The notes beneath the pieces were generated by a model. The model did not search any database, was not told the DNA's origin, and was given only the letters and a program-made list of their open reading frames with translations. Shown one piece after another: positions 1 through 14,811 of a stretch of 64,000 nucleotides of DNA. The stretch is from Methylicorpusculum sp. (lineage in GTDB: Bacteria > Pseudomonadota > Gammaproteobacteria > Methylococcales > Methylomonadaceae). The position numbers and the translations under genes are program-made. Each line of letters starts with the position of its first letter. Positions within the stretch are counted from its first letter, which is position 1. The stretch lies in contig NZ_JAUSBX010000090.1 of the NCBI RefSeq assembly GCF_030651835.1, positions 1-64,000 on the forward strand. The letters run 5' to 3'.

Positions 1-2000
<2,000 letters not shown>

Positions 2001-2230
2001 CATATAACCCCAATCAGTCTGGCGTTCAGTTGATTTTCCTTTTCAGGGATCGACTGCGCTCCAGGCCGGCTGTGGTTTGATCAGCTGACATGTTCGCTTT
2101 TTTTCTGCTTGAGAACTCATTCAGTTCACCTTCGCTTGCGCTTTGGTGTTCTTGAACTCGTTATTGTATCTTCTTTACCTTTATGCTTACGCATATTGGC
2201 TCTGAATTTACAGTGTACAGATTTCCAAAT

Positions 2231-2242
2231 TGTTAAAGAGCC
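2231..2242 (-). promoter_or_regulatory. boxA-like antitermination site in the 16S-23S spacer
   Basis: Reverse complement GGCTCTTTAACA matches the rrn boxA core (TGCTCTTTAACA); same motif as in the 16S leader. Confidence 0.7.
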
Positions 2243-2354
2243 TTGATGCTGTTACTTATCAAGTCTATAAAACCTCGTACCACTCAGTCGCCTTCGCGGC
2301 TGGGCAGGGTAAAGTCTTATAGAGTTGAGGTGTTTCGACAGCCTGTTTCTTTCT

Positions 2355-2430
2355 TGGTGGAGCCAAGGAGGATCGAACTCCTGACCTCCTGCGTGCAAGG
2401 CAGGCGCTCTCCCAGCTGAGCTATGGCCCC
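2355..2430 (-). tRNA. tRNA-Ala (TGC)
   Basis: Reverse complement GGGGCCATAGCTCAGCTGGGAGAGCGCCTGCCTTGCACGCAGGAGGTCAGGAGTTCGATCCTCCTTGGCTCCACCA; full cloverleaf with encoded CCA. Confidence 0.97.
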
Positions 2431-2478
2431 ATTAAGTAGGTTCCCTCGCCCGTCTACCGGCCTTGGCGCTTTGCAAGG

Positions 2479-2555
<77 letters not shown>

Positions 2556-2624
2556 AGGCTCGTGTCGTGCTTGATCAAAATAATTTGTTGTGAATACTCA
2601 TGACACGGGTCGGCGCGTCTTTGT

Positions 2625-4159
<1,535 letters not shown>

Positions 4160-4315
4160 ATATGGTTTGCCACTCAGTAAGATGAGTGACCAATCTTGGC
4201 TCGACTTCAGAATTAAACGTCATTACTTGAATTAACGTGTAATACTTGTGTCGATTATCTTTTTAACTGCCAGACATCGCGCCACAAGCACCCACACAAA
4301 TTATTTTGATCGACT

Positions 4316-4327
4316 TGTTAAAGAGCC
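4316..4327 (-). promoter_or_regulatory. boxA antitermination site in the 16S leader
   Basis: Reverse complement GGCTCTTTAACA between the rrn promoter and 16S. Confidence 0.7.
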
Positions 4328-4354
4328 AGAACTTTCGCCCTGTTTAGCCTGACT

Positions 4355-4382
4355 ATTATACAGACTCGTTTTTCGTTGTCAA
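4355..4382 (-). promoter_or_regulatory. rrn operon sigma70 promoter
   Basis: Reverse complement TTGACA-16 bp-TATAAT (ACGAAAAACGAGTCTG spacer), about 200 bp upstream of 16S. Confidence 0.85.
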
Positions 4383-4503
4383 CACCTTGTTTGGCTTTTC
4401 TTCCCTCCCTGACCCCTCACCGTCGTCCTGACCGCTGAAGAGCTGCATATTCTACAATGTTTATTTACTCTGTCAAGCTTTTGTTTGGGTTGTTTGAAGA
4501 GAG

Positions 4504-5736
4504 CTAATCTTGTCTCGTTAGCTTGATTCTCGCGAACTTCCTTTTGCCTACCTGATAAACATGCTCACTCCCTGCGGGAACAGGTATCTTGGTGTCGGAA
4601 ACTCGTTCTCCATCTATCTTTACCGCGCCCTGCTTAATCATTCGAAGAGACTCAGAAGTGCTATCGGTTAGACCAGCATCCTTGAGCAGATTTGCAATGG
4701 CATAACCCTCGTCAGGCGCAATAAACTCTAATTCATCCATTTCATCCGGAATAGCCCCCCGCTGAAACCTCGCTTCGAAATTCTCTTTTGCTTTAATCGC
4801 AGCTAATTCATCATGAAATCTCGCTATGATTTCAAGCGCCAGTTTGACTTTATAATCTCTGGGATTTGCGCCTGCATCACACGCACTGCGCCAACTCGCA
4901 ATTTCATTTTCGGACCGAAAACTCAAGAGCTCGAAATATCGCCACATCAGCTCATCCGAAATAGACATGAGTTTGCCAAACATATCATCGGGCGAATCGG
5001 CAATCCCTACATAGTTATTGAGCGATTTGGACATTTTTTGCACGCCATCCAATCCCTCCAATATAGGCATCGTGATGACGACCTGAGGCTTCTGCCCATA
5101 AGTTTCCTGTAAGTGACGCCCCATCAATAAATTAAACTTTTGGTCAGTACCCCCTAACTCAACATCAGCCCTCATAACCACAGAATCATATCCTTGAATC
5201 AAGGGATATAGAAACTCATGGATAGCAATCGGCTGGCCGCCTTTATAACGCTTATGGAAATCATCTCGTTCCAGCATTCTTGCCACGGTATGCTTGGCCG
5301 CTAATTGGATTAATTCAGCCGGACTCATGGCATTCATCCACGTTGAATTAAATACAACCTGGGTTTTAGCAGGATCCAAAATCTTGAAAACCTGTTCCTG
5401 GTAAGTTTTTGCATTCTCCAATACTTCTTCTCGGGTCAACGGCTTGCGCGTTACATTTTTTCCAGTTGGATCACCTATCATTCCGGTGAAATCACCTATC
5501 AAAAAAAGTACTTCATGCCCAAAATCCTGGAATTGTTTGAGCTTGTTTATTAAAACGGTATGCCCCAAATGGAGATCAGGAGCAGTAGGATCAAATCCGG
5601 CCTTAATTCTTAACGGCCTAGCCTCTTCCAGTTTTTTTTGCAGTTCCGCCTGAACAAGCACCTCATCCGCTCCTCTGTTGAGGATTTTTAGTTGATCTTG
5701 CAATTTACCCCCTCTAAAGTTATTAATAATCGCCAT
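4504..5736 (-). CDS. tyrS: Tyrosyl-tRNA synthetase
   Basis: 410 aa; HLGH and KMSKS motifs, C-terminal S4-like region. Confidence 0.96.
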   Translation of the reverse strand: MAIINNFRGGKLQDQLKILNRGADEVLVQAELQKKLEEARPLRIKAGFDPTAPDLHLGHTVLINKLKQFQDFGHEVLFLIGDFTGMIGDPTGKNVTRKPLTREEVLENAKTYQEQVFKILDPAKTQVVFNSTWMNAMSPAELIQLAAKHTVARMLERDDFHKRYKGGQPIAIHEFLYPLIQGYDSVVMRADVELGGTDQKFNLLMGRHLQETYGQKPQVVITMPILEGLDGVQKMSKSLNNYVGIADSPDDMFGKLMSISDELMWRYFELLSFRSENEIASWRSACDAGANPRDYKVKLALEIIARFHDELAAIKAKENFEARFQRGAIPDEMDELEFIAPDEGYAIANLLKDAGLTDSTSESLRMIKQGAVKIDGERVSDTKIPVPAGSEHVYQVGKRKFARIKLTRQD

Positions 5737-5804
5737 CTACACGATTAATAGGCGACGAATAATATCATTTATTCAGCTTCATTTTTCCAAAAATCCCTTT
5801 TTAT

Positions 5805-5971
5805 CAGCAATTCTCAGTTTTATCTTTTCGGCGTCATTTTGGGCTGGGAAAAGCCTTTCGAGGAACGCCGTAAACCCTTCCATGGAGGCTTGACAGCACC
5901 ATCCCTGCTGCAGACATCCTCAAAAAGCTTCCCCCAGCCCTTTTTTCCCTTCAAATTGAGAATTATTGCTG
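5805..5971 (+). mobile_element. MITE-like element, family A copy 1
   Basis: TIR CAGCAATTCTCA...TGAGAATT(att)GCTG; flanked by perfect 9-bp direct repeats CCTTTTTAT (5796-5804 and 5972-5980); internal stem GGGCTGGG/CCCAGCCC. Confidence 0.8.
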
Positions 5972-6065
5972 CCTTTTTATAACGCTTTTGAAAAATACCG
6001 TCATTTGATAACATTGATGCTTAATCATTTAAGCTTCACGCTCTTTTCACCTATATATAAAGCTA

Positions 6066-7175
6066 ATGTCTGAATTTTACATAGGCCTAATGTCTGGAAC
6101 CAGTCTGGACGGCATTGACGCCGCACTTATCGACTTTAGCGAGCTAAAGCCTAAGTTTGTAGCTTTTGACTATTGCCCTTATGAACCAGCGTTTAAATCC
6201 CGACTAGCCAGACTTACCTCGACTCAAGAGCCCATCCGACTGGAAGACTATGGAACAGTTGACACCCAATTAGGTCGGCAATTTGCTCAATCCGTCTTAA
6301 AGCTCTTATCTAAAGCGAATATTCCATCACAAACAATAAAAGCCATCGGCAGTCACGGACATACTATTTACCACGCACCCGACCTGAATTCCGCATTTTC
6401 GCTACAAATTGGCGACCCCAATATCATCGCCGAAACAACCGGCATTACCACGGTAGCCGATTTTCGACGCAGAGATATCGCTGCTAAAGGACAAGGCGCT
6501 CCATTAGTACCTGCATTTCATCATGCTTTTTTCGGAAAGCACCAAGAAAACCGTGTGGTTGTGAATATTGGCGGGATCGCCAATATCACTGTGTTACCAG
6601 GAACCTCTATTGATAAAGTGATAGGCTTCGATACCGGCCCGGGCAACGGCCTAATGGACCAATGGATCAAACACCATAAAGATCTGGATTTCGATGCAAA
6701 TGGCGATTGGGCGAGTTCCGGTCAATTACTGACGAATGTAATGACTCAGCTATTAAGCGATGATTATTTTAATCATCCAGCACCCAAAAGTACCGGCAAG
6801 GAATATTTTTCTTTGGACTGGCTACACAAAAAAGTCAAAGGCTTAGCAGATTACAATCCGAACGACATTCAATGCTGCTTATGCCATTTGACCGCCCAAA
6901 GCCTTGCCGATGCAATCAATCGCTATGCGCATAAAACAGATTTGATTCTAATTTGCGGTGGAGGCGTCCACAACGCGTTTCTTATGGACTTGTTGAAGCA
7001 AAAATCCAGCTGCAAGGTACTATCTACAGAGCACTTTAATTTACATCCGGATCATGTTGAAGCAACCGCTTTTGCTTGGCTTGCCCGCCAAACAATGAAC
7101 CATCAACCTGGAAATCTGAAATCCGTTACCGGCGCAAATAAAGCTGTTGTATTAGGGGCAATTTACCAAGGATAA
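6066..7175 (+). CDS. anmK: Anhydro-N-acetylmuramic acid kinase
   Basis: MSGTSLDGID start motif, FDTGPGNGLMD, GGGVHN. Confidence 0.95.
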   Translation: MSEFYIGLMSGTSLDGIDAALIDFSELKPKFVAFDYCPYEPAFKSRLARLTSTQEPIRLEDYGTVDTQLGRQFAQSVLKLLSKANIPSQTIKAIGSHGHTIYHAPDLNSAFSLQIGDPNIIAETTGITTVADFRRRDIAAKGQGAPLVPAFHHAFFGKHQENRVVVNIGGIANITVLPGTSIDKVIGFDTGPGNGLMDQWIKHHKDLDFDANGDWASSGQLLTNVMTQLLSDDYFNHPAPKSTGKEYFSLDWLHKKVKGLADYNPNDIQCCLCHLTAQSLADAINRYAHKTDLILICGGGVHNAFLMDLLKQKSSCKVLSTEHFNLHPDHVEATAFAWLARQTMNHQPGNLKSVTGANKAVVLGAIYQG

Positions 7176-7204
7176 ATAGGGCTTTTTTCAAAAAAGCCCT
7201 ATTA
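7176..7204. terminator. Bidirectional intrinsic terminator between convergent anmK and erpA
   Basis: Perfect palindrome AATAGGGCTTTTTTCAAAAAAGCCCTATT. Confidence 0.85.
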
Positions 7205-7216
7205 AAATTCATTCTC

Positions 7217-7549
7217 TTACGCGGAGAAGGAAGAACCGCAACCACATGTTGTTTTGGCATTGGGGTTACGAATAACAAATTGAGCACCTGAAATATCTTC
7301 CTTATAGTCGATTTCAGCACCATTTAGGTACTGAATGCTCATGGAATCAATCAGGACTGTGACACCACCATTTTCAACCTGGGTATCATCTTCGTTAACC
7401 TCCTCATCGAAGGTAAATCCATACTGAAAGCCAGAGCAGCCGCCACCCGATACATAAACCCTAAGCTTAAGATTATCGTTGCCTTCCTCAGCAATCAACT
7501 CACCGACTTTTGTTGCGGCACTGTCAGAAAAAATAATTGGATTGGTCAT
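7217..7549 (-). CDS. erpA: Iron-sulfur cluster insertion protein ErpA (A-type carrier)
   Basis: 110 aa; [11 protein letters not shown] and C-terminal CGCGSSF motifs. Confidence 0.93.
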   Translation of the reverse strand: MTNPIIFSDSAATKVGELIAEEGNDNLKLRVYVSGGGCSGFQYGFTFDEEVNEDDTQVENGGVTVLIDSMSIQYLNGAEIDYKEDISGAQFVIRNPNAKTTCGCGSSFSA

Positions 7550-7614
7550 AAGAATTTACTTGAATGATTAGCATTAAATTAAATTATGTCTTTACCTAGT
7601 GTTTTAGTCAAGAA

Positions 7615-8646
7615 TTATGGATACAAAGCAATCGTCTGCAATCCTTCACATTCTTCTATACCGAACATCAGATTCATATTCTGAACGGCTTGCCCGGATG
7701 CGCCTTTAACTAAATTATCAATCACGGATAACACAACAATTGTATTACCGCCCTGGGGTTGATGGATAGCAATTTGGCACCGGTTACTACCGCGCACATT
7801 TCGGGTATCGGGATGCGAACCTTCGGGCAACACATCGACAAATACTTCGTCCTGATAACGTTGCTCATAAAGTGCCTGAACTGACTCAAAATCCCCACTA
7901 AACCCGGCATACAAGGTTGCATGGATGCCGCGAATCATTGGCGTTAAATGAGGCACAAAGGTTAAACCAACAGTCTCCCCTGCCACCAGCGAAAGTCCCT
8001 GGATGATCTCAGGCAAATGTCTATGCCCGGCAACTGAATATGCTTTAAAACTTTCGCCCGTCTCACTCATCAATGTCGCCAGCTCCGCCTTTCGACCCGC
8101 GCCGCTAACACCGGATTTAACATCGGCAATCAGATGACGGTTATCGATTAAACCGTTTTCAATTAGCGGAAGAAAACCCAATTGCACCGAAGTCGGGTAA
8201 CAACCCGGGCAAGCTACCAAACGGGCATTTTTGATCACATCACGATTAATTTCCGGCAAACCATAAACCGCTTCCTCAACCAAAGCCGGGGCTGTATGGG
8301 TCATGCCATACCATTTTTCCCACTCTGCAATTTCTTTTATGCGAAAATCAGCTGATAGATCGATTACTTTAATATCAAGTGCCAGCAAGTCACCGGCCAT
8401 CAACATTGCCGTGCCATTTGGAGTCGCAAAAAACACCACCTCACACTGAGCCAATGCATCAACCGAAGGCTCACAAAATTCGGCATCACAAAGTCCTCTT
8501 AAACTCGGATATACGCTATCAATTCGCTTACCCGCATCGGCTCTCGAAGTTACAGTAACCACATCCACAGCAGGATGCAAGGCCAAAATCCTTAATAACT
8601 CAACACCCGTATAACCGGTCCCACCCACGATTCCCGCTTTAATCAT
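7615..8646 (-). CDS. argC: N-acetyl-gamma-glutamyl-phosphate reductase
   Basis: [22 protein letters not shown] catalytic Cys motif. Confidence 0.95.
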   Translation of the reverse strand: MIKAGIVGGTGYTGVELLRILALHPAVDVVTVTSRADAGKRIDSVYPSLRGLCDAEFCEPSVDALAQCEVVFFATPNGTAMLMAGDLLALDIKVIDLSADFRIKEIAEWEKWYGMTHTAPALVEEAVYGLPEINRDVIKNARLVACPGCYPTSVQLGFLPLIENGLIDNRHLIADVKSGVSGAGRKAELATLMSETGESFKAYSVAGHRHLPEIIQGLSLVAGETVGLTFVPHLTPMIRGIHATLYAGFSGDFESVQALYEQRYQDEVFVDVLPEGSHPDTRNVRGSNRCQIAIHQPQGGNTIVVLSVIDNLVKGASGQAVQNMNLMFGIEECEGLQTIALYP

Positions 8647-8753
8647 TCGCTTGTTACCTTATTACTGTTGTCAAATAGTTGGGCCGCTTATAATCACGCT
8701 CACTCCAACCATGCCAATCACTATTGTAAATGCTCGCTTCAATACCACAAAAC

Positions 8754-9731
8754 ATGATCGCTATAGGCATAAGTGAATTCGGCTCATTTGATGCCCTAAA
8801 GCCGGTCAACAGACCGGTGCCGACGCCTGCCCCAAATGAAGTTTTAATAAAAGTGGCCGCCGCCGGAGTCAACCGGCCGGACATTATGCAGCGTCAAGGC
8901 GCCTATCCTCCGCCACCCGGTGCCTCTGACATTCCCGGATTGGAAATTGCAGGCACAGTGGTCCGAATAGGTTCGGCAGTTAACCAACCGGGCATAGGAT
9001 CAGAAGTTTGTGCTTTAGTGCCCGGCGGGGGTTACGCTGAATACTGCCTTGCCCCGGCCGAATTATGTTTACCCATTCCGGTGGGATTCAACATGATTCA
9101 AGCCGCCGCGCTACCGGAGACTTTTTTTACTGTCTGGAGTAATGTGTTTGACAGAGCCCAGCTTAATTCTGGTGAAACTTTGCTGGTTCACGGCGGCACC
9201 AGCGGCATCGGCACCACTGCGATTCAATTAGCCAATGCTTTCGGCGCCAAAATCATTGTGACGGCAGGATCCGACGATAAATGCGCATTTTGCGTCGAAC
9301 TCGGCGCCGATTCAGCCATCAATTACCGCACCCGGGATTTTGTCGAGGATGTTTTATTGCTGACCGACGACCAAGGTGTCGATGTCGTTTTGGATATGAT
9401 AGGCGGCGATTATTTTGCTCGAAATCTTAAATGTTTAACTGAAGAAGGCCGTTTAGTGCAAATCGCCATTCAAAATGGCGCCAAAGTCGAACTCAATTTG
9501 TGGCATCTGATGGCCAAACGGCTCACATTGACTGGCTCAACTTTACGCTCCCGAGATATTCCGTTCAAAGCGGCAATAGCCAGCAAGCTGAAACAACAGG
9601 TTTGGTCTTTGCTGGAAACGGGTAAAATCCGCCCTGTTATCCACGCTCATTTTCCGCTCACTAAAGCATATAAAGCCCATGAGCTGATGGAAAGCAGCCA
9701 ACACATCGGTAAAATAATACTCACGGTATAA
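8754..9731 (+). CDS. NAD(P)H quinone oxidoreductase (zinc-type MDR family, PIG3-like)
   Basis: MDR fold, LLVHGGTSGIGTTAIQLA Rossmann motif; start chosen at MIAIGISEFGS. Confidence 0.85.
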   Translation: MIAIGISEFGSFDALKPVNRPVPTPAPNEVLIKVAAAGVNRPDIMQRQGAYPPPPGASDIPGLEIAGTVVRIGSAVNQPGIGSEVCALVPGGGYAEYCLAPAELCLPIPVGFNMIQAAALPETFFTVWSNVFDRAQLNSGETLLVHGGTSGIGTTAIQLANAFGAKIIVTAGSDDKCAFCVELGADSAINYRTRDFVEDVLLLTDDQGVDVVLDMIGGDYFARNLKCLTEEGRLVQIAIQNGAKVELNLWHLMAKRLTLTGSTLRSRDIPFKAAIASKLKQQVWSLLETGKIRPVIHAHFPLTKAYKAHELMESSQHIGKIILTV

Positions 9732-9735
9732 AGTC

Positions 9736-10587
9736 ATGAACTACACAACACTCATTTCTCCTGAACAATTAGCCACTTCCATCAACCTGCCGAACTGGAT
9801 CATTTTCGATTGCCGGTTTTCCTTAGCTGACACTGAAGCCGGCGCCCGTGCGTATCGACGAGGACACCTCCCCAATGCCCGCTATGCGCATTTAGATAAG
9901 GATTTATCATCAGCCATCACCGATTTCACCGGTCGCCATCCCTTGCCTCATTTTGGATTGTTGAGCAAAAAACTCGGTCAATGGGGCGTTGATAATCAAT
10001 CACAAATCGTAGTGTACGATGACGCAGGCGGGGCTTTTGCCGGACGCATGTGGTGGTTATTAAAGACATTGGGGCACGACACTGTCGCAGTTCTCGACGG
10101 CGGCATCCCGTTCTGGCAAAAACACCAGCACCCCATCACGACCACCTTGCCAATAATATCGACTAAAGAGTTCAGGCCTTACCTGGACGACACACGCTGG
10201 GTGAATGCATTACAGGTTCAAAACGATCTGGCCGGAAAAAAAAGTTGCGTCATCGATGCACGAACTCTTGAACGATTTAAGGGACTTCAAGAACCTTTAG
10301 ATCCAGTTGCAGGTCATGTGCCTGGCGCTATTAATCGGCCTTTTCAATTAAATCTGAATCCGGATGGATCGTTTAAAACGGCAGATAAATTACGAGAACA
10401 ATTTTTACAACTCCTGGGCAGGACCCAACCTGAGCAAGTCGTGCATATGTGCGGCTCAGGTGTTACTGCCTGCCATAATTTGCTGGCTATGGAAATAGCC
10501 GGTCTAAAAGGCTCAAAACTTTATGCCGGATCCTGGAGTGAATGGATACGCGATAAAAACCGCCCGGTAGTTCAGCAAAAGTGCTGA
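9736..10587 (+). CDS. sseA: Sulfurtransferase (thiosulfate/3-mercaptopyruvate, tandem rhodanese)
   Basis: Two rhodanese modules; CGSGVTACHN active-site loop. Confidence 0.85.
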   Translation: MNYTTLISPEQLATSINLPNWIIFDCRFSLADTEAGARAYRRGHLPNARYAHLDKDLSSAITDFTGRHPLPHFGLLSKKLGQWGVDNQSQIVVYDDAGGAFAGRMWWLLKTLGHDTVAVLDGGIPFWQKHQHPITTTLPIISTKEFRPYLDDTRWVNALQVQNDLAGKKSCVIDARTLERFKGLQEPLDPVAGHVPGAINRPFQLNLNPDGSFKTADKLREQFLQLLGRTQPEQVVHMCGSGVTACHNLLAMEIAGLKGSKLYAGSWSEWIRDKNRPVVQQKC

Positions 10588-10813
10588 AGATCACTTTTTC
10601 ATAATCCAGCGTGGATTCCCCGTCAATTAAACCCAGCTGAGCATTAAGCATTTTGAACATTTTAATGTTTGATTTAAATCATCTCACGTCAAAACCTTTA
10701 AACTGAGGCAACCTACCCTTATATTAACCCTTCAATCAATTCAGATTCATTTCCCCATAAGGAACAAGAACAGGTAGAATTGACACCAATAATTATTAAC
10801 CAAGGAAATAAAC

Positions 10814-11371
10814 GTGAGTTTTAGAGGCACGACAATTCTCTCCGTTCGCAGAGGCGACAAAGTAGTCATCGGTGGCGATGGTCAGGTGACGCTAGGCAAC
10901 ACTGTCATGAAAGGCAATGCCCGCAAGGTCCGCCGTTTATATCATGACAAAGTGATTGCCGGATTTGCAGGCGCCACGGCAGATGCATTTACATTGTTTG
11001 AACATTTTGAAGGCAAACTGGAAAAACACCGCGGCAATCTGACCCGGGCAGCCGTGGAAATGGCCAAAGACTGGCGGACGGACCGCGCGTTACGCAAACT
11101 GGAAGCCTTGCTGGCGATTGCCGATTCCAAATCGACTTTTATCATTTCGGGCACAGGTGATGTGATTGAACCTGAACACGATTTGATCGCCATCGGTTCC
11201 GGCGGCCCATTTGCCCAATCAGCGGCCAGGGCTTTGCTGGAAAACACAGATCTCAGCGCTCGCGAAATCGTCGAACGGTCTTTAAACATCGCTGCCGATA
11301 TCTGTATTTACACCAACCATAATTTGCGTATTGAAGAGTTGGACGCAGAACCCAAAGAGTTATCCGAATGA
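10814..11371 (+). CDS. hslV: ATP-dependent protease subunit HslV
   Basis: [37 protein letters not shown]; adjacent to hslU. Confidence 0.96.
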   Translation: MSFRGTTILSVRRGDKVVIGGDGQVTLGNTVMKGNARKVRRLYHDKVIAGFAGATADAFTLFEHFEGKLEKHRGNLTRAAVEMAKDWRTDRALRKLEALLAIADSKSTFIISGTGDVIEPEHDLIAIGSGGPFAQSAARALLENTDLSAREIVERSLNIAADICIYTNHNLRIEELDAEPKELSE

Positions 11372-12693
11372 GCCAAATGACCCCCAAAGAAATCGTTCAC
11401 GAACTGGACAAGCATATTATAGGGCAAGCCAATGCCAAACGTGCCGTTGCGATTGCGTTGCGCAACCGTTGGCGCCGCAGCCAGGTGACCGGTTCCATGC
11501 GTGAAGAAATTACACCAAAAAACATTCTGATGATTGGCCCCACAGGTGTTGGTAAAACAGAAATTGCCCGCCGTTTAGCCCGCTTGGCGAATGCGCCGTT
11601 CATCAAAATTGAAGCGACCAAGTTTACCGAAGTCGGTTATGTCGGACGTGATGTCGAATCCATCATCCGGGATTTGATCGATACCGCCGTTAAACTGGCG
11701 AGGAATGAGGAAGTAGAGAAAGTTCAGACCCGGGCTGCCGATGCCGCTGAAGAGAAGGTTCTGAATATCCTGTTGCCCGGCGCTGAATTCGGCGGCTTTT
11801 CAGATACTGAAAATTCGACACGCCAAAAAATGCGTAAAAAATTGCGCGAAGGTGATCTGGATGACAAGGAAATTGAGGTCGATGTCCGCGCCACTTCCTT
11901 AGGCGTTGAAATAATGGCACCTCCCGGTATGGAAGAGATGACCAGCCAATTGCAGGGCATGTTTCAAAACCTGAACAGCAACCGCAAAAGCACGCGCAAG
12001 ATGAAAGTCAAAGATGCGCTGAAAGTCTTGCAGGAAGAGGAAGCGGTTAAGCTGGTTAATGAAGAAGATATCAAGATGCGTGCCGTTGATGCCGTGGAAC
12101 AAAACGGCATTGTATTCTTGGACGAGATTGACAAAATCTGTAAACGATCCGAAATGGGCGGAGGCGGTGGCGAAGTTTCCCGTGAAGGTGTTCAACGCGA
12201 CTTGTTGCCCCTCGTTGAAGGCAGCACCGTTTCAACCAAATACGGCATGATCAAAACCGATCATATTCTGTTTATAGCTTCTGGTGCATTTCATTTAACC
12301 AAACCGTCAGATTTGATCCCCGAGTTACAAGGCCGTTTCCCTATCCGCGTAGAACTCGACGCACTGAGCGCTGACGACTTCGTGCGTATTCTCACCGAAC
12401 CGGACGCCTCATTAACTGAGCAGTATCAGGCATTACTGACTACCGAAGGCGTCACCTTGCAGTTTACTCAAGATGGCATTAAGCGTATTGCGGAACTCGG
12501 TTGGCAAGTCAACGAAACCACCGAAAACATTGGTGCCAGACGCCTGCATACCATTTTGGAAAGACTGCTGGAGGACATCTCGTTCAATGCTCCGGATTTG
12601 AATGAGCAAACGGTTATTATTGATGCCAGTTACGTCGATGCCAATCTGAATGAGTTGGCACAAGATGAAGATTTAAGCCGTTATATTCTCTAA
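11368..12693 (+). CDS. hslU: ATP-dependent protease ATPase subunit HslU
   Basis: Walker [17 protein letters not shown]; start overlaps hslV stop. Confidence 0.97.
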   Translation: MSQMTPKEIVHELDKHIIGQANAKRAVAIALRNRWRRSQVTGSMREEITPKNILMIGPTGVGKTEIARRLARLANAPFIKIEATKFTEVGYVGRDVESIIRDLIDTAVKLARNEEVEKVQTRAADAAEEKVLNILLPGAEFGGFSDTENSTRQKMRKKLREGDLDDKEIEVDVRATSLGVEIMAPPGMEEMTSQLQGMFQNLNSNRKSTRKMKVKDALKVLQEEEAVKLVNEEDIKMRAVDAVEQNGIVFLDEIDKICKRSEMGGGGGEVSREGVQRDLLPLVEGSTVSTKYGMIKTDHILFIASGAFHLTKPSDLIPELQGRFPIRVELDALSADDFVRILTEPDASLTEQYQALLTTEGVTLQFTQDGIKRIAELGWQVNETTENIGARRLHTILERLLEDISFNAPDLNEQTVIIDASYVDANLNELAQDEDLSRYIL

Positions 12694-12697
12694 AACC

Positions 12698-13081
12698 ATG
12701 CGATTAAATACACCATCAATCAGTACCAATCCGACCGAAATCAAGTTGCATCAGGTTTCCAAAATACTTGAGATCAGTTTCGATGACGGGCAGACTTTCA
12801 ATCTGCCCTACGAATACCTGCGGGTATTCACACCCTCGGCCGAAGCTATTGGACACGGCCCCGGACAGGAAATTCTGCAAACCGGCAAAGAGAATGTCAC
12901 GATTACGGAATTGAAACCGATAGGCAATTATGCCGTTGCGCCACACTTTAGCGATGGCCATAACAGCGGCATTTACTCCTGGTCTTTACTCTACCAATTG
13001 GGTAATGAACAGCCAGTTCTGTGGCCGGCGTATCTTGAAAAACTAAAAGCCGCAGGCTATCAACGCTCCAGCCAAAATTGA
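12698..13081 (+). CDS. DUF971 family protein (gamma-butyrobetaine hydroxylase-like N-terminal domain)
   Basis: LRVFTPSAEAIGHGP; YAVAPHFSDGHNSGIYSW. Confidence 0.85.
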   Translation: MRLNTPSISTNPTEIKLHQVSKILEISFDDGQTFNLPYEYLRVFTPSAEAIGHGPGQEILQTGKENVTITELKPIGNYAVAPHFSDGHNSGIYSWSLLYQLGNEQPVLWPAYLEKLKAAGYQRSSQN

Positions 13082-13212
13082 ACCGGATAACAATAAAAAT
13101 GGAAAATCTGATGGGCAATCATTCCGAACAGTCCGTTAGAGAAATAGCTCTCTTCCATCAATCGAACAAATGGGCAGCTCGTCAGAGGTCTGCCCGTTAA
13201 ACGGAAAATAAC

Positions 13213-13962
13213 ATGACAAACGAAAACACCACCCATTTTGGCTTCAAACAAGTACCGAAAGAAGAAAAAGTGGCTCTTGTGCGCGACGTATTTGACTCGG
13301 TTGCGAACAGTTACGATTTAATGAACGATTTGATGTCGCTGGGCATCCATCGCATCTGGAAGCGTGTTGCGGTGCAACTCAGCAATGTTCGCAGCGGCGA
13401 ATCCGTGCTTGATCTGGCAGGAGGCACCGGCGACCTTACCCGTTTGTTTGAAAAACGCGTGGGCAAACAAGGCAGCGTAGTCCTTGCCGACATTAACTCG
13501 GAGATGCTTAGAACCGGAAGAAACCGGCTGATTGATCATGGATTGATAGGCAATGTTCATTATGCGCAGGTCAATGCTGAATGCCTGCCGTTTAAAGATA
13601 ACACCTTTGATTGTGTCTGCATCGGTTTTGGATTGCGCAATGTTACCGATAAGGATGCGGCGTTACGTTCCATGTATCGCGTTTTAAAACCGGGCGGACG
13701 CGTCATCGTACTTGAATTTTCTCATCCCATCGATCCAGTCACGGAAAAAGTTTATGATTTTTACTCCTTCAATCTGCTGCCGAAAATCGGCGCGATCGTC
13801 GCTAAAGATGAGAACAGTTATCGCTATCTGGCCGAATCCATCCGCATGCACCCTAAACAGGACGACTTAAAGCGTATGATGGAAGCCGCCGGTTTGGAGC
13901 GTTGCGATTACTATAATATGACCCAAGGTATTGTCGCTGTGCACCGGGGCTACAAACTTTAA
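13213..13962 (+). CDS. ubiE: Ubiquinone/menaquinone biosynthesis C-methyltransferase
   Basis: [54 protein letters not shown]. Confidence 0.96.
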   Translation: MTNENTTHFGFKQVPKEEKVALVRDVFDSVANSYDLMNDLMSLGIHRIWKRVAVQLSNVRSGESVLDLAGGTGDLTRLFEKRVGKQGSVVLADINSEMLRTGRNRLIDHGLIGNVHYAQVNAECLPFKDNTFDCVCIGFGLRNVTDKDAALRSMYRVLKPGGRVIVLEFSHPIDPVTEKVYDFYSFNLLPKIGAIVAKDENSYRYLAESIRMHPKQDDLKRMMEAAGLERCDYYNMTQGIVAVHRGYKL

Positions 13963-14068
13963 ACCCGGCTCGCGGGACCGGTTACTCTCACATGTTAATC
14001 AGGATAAAGAGAGCGCTCAGCATTTAGGCGTCTTTACCCTATAGGATTGAGCCTAATCAAAGCCCATT

Positions 14069-14710
14069 ATGATTATCGATACGAAGATGATGATGTTAAA
14101 ACCTTTACTGATCGGGGCTTTTGAAGCTGCACTGAACCGTTATTTGACGCTGGATCCTGATATCAGCTCGCTGTTGTCACCTTTGTCAGGAAAAGTGATC
14201 AAGTTGGTCATAACCCCTTTCAATGCATCCGTTTATGCCTGTCCAGGACCATCAATGGTTCAATGGATGGACGATTTTGCAGGTGAACCGGATGCAACAC
14301 TGACCGGATCAGGTATCGCGATGGGATTGTTGGGGTTTAAGTTTGCCCCATTAAGAAGCTTATATGCCAACCAAATCAATATTAGCGGCGACATTGAAAC
14401 CGGCCGCCGCTTCAAGGAACTATTCGATAAACTGAACATCAATCTACAAACACCGCTCTCTCACATTGCCGGTGAAAACGTTGCTCATAATGTCAGCAGT
14501 TTTATGCAGACAGGTTACCGGTGGCATGAGGACACCCTAGCAACGTTTAAAATGAATATCCGGGAGTTTCTGCAGGAAGAAACACGCGATTTGCCGTCTA
14601 AACCGGAAACCGATGTTTTCTTTCGCCGCGTAGAGTCGCTAACTGGCGATTATGATCAGCTGTTAAACAAAATAAAATTTCTAGAAGAAAAACAAAAACA
14701 AGCCGGTTAA
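14069..14710 (+). CDS. ubiJ: Ubiquinone biosynthesis accessory factor UbiJ (SCP2 domain)
   Basis: 213 aa SCP2-like protein between ubiE and ubiB, conserved order. Confidence 0.85.
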   Translation: MIIDTKMMMLKPLLIGAFEAALNRYLTLDPDISSLLSPLSGKVIKLVITPFNASVYACPGPSMVQWMDDFAGEPDATLTGSGIAMGLLGFKFAPLRSLYANQINISGDIETGRRFKELFDKLNINLQTPLSHIAGENVAHNVSSFMQTGYRWHEDTLATFKMNIREFLQEETRDLPSKPETDVFFRRVESLTGDYDQLLNKIKFLEEKQKQAG

Positions 14711-14811
14711 TGCCGCGTTTGTAACTTAGCCAGCTCGACTAACTCCACACTAAAGCCCAGGTTGCCCGCCTCCATTTGCTCACTGGGCCTTTATAAAAAT
14801 AAAGGTAAAAC

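Noticed and set aside
11690-12195. Antisense ORFs within hslU (and similar shadows in pgk, spoT, argC, rraA and others)
   Set aside because: Opposite-strand frames in well-recognised conserved genes; explained by codon bias of the sense gene.
13082-13212. 33-aa ORF (MENLMGNHSEQSVREIALFHQSNKWAARQRSAR) between the DUF971 gene and ubiE
   Set aside because: Very short, overlaps a GGGCAG...CTGCCC hairpin; cannot be separated from chance without conservation data.
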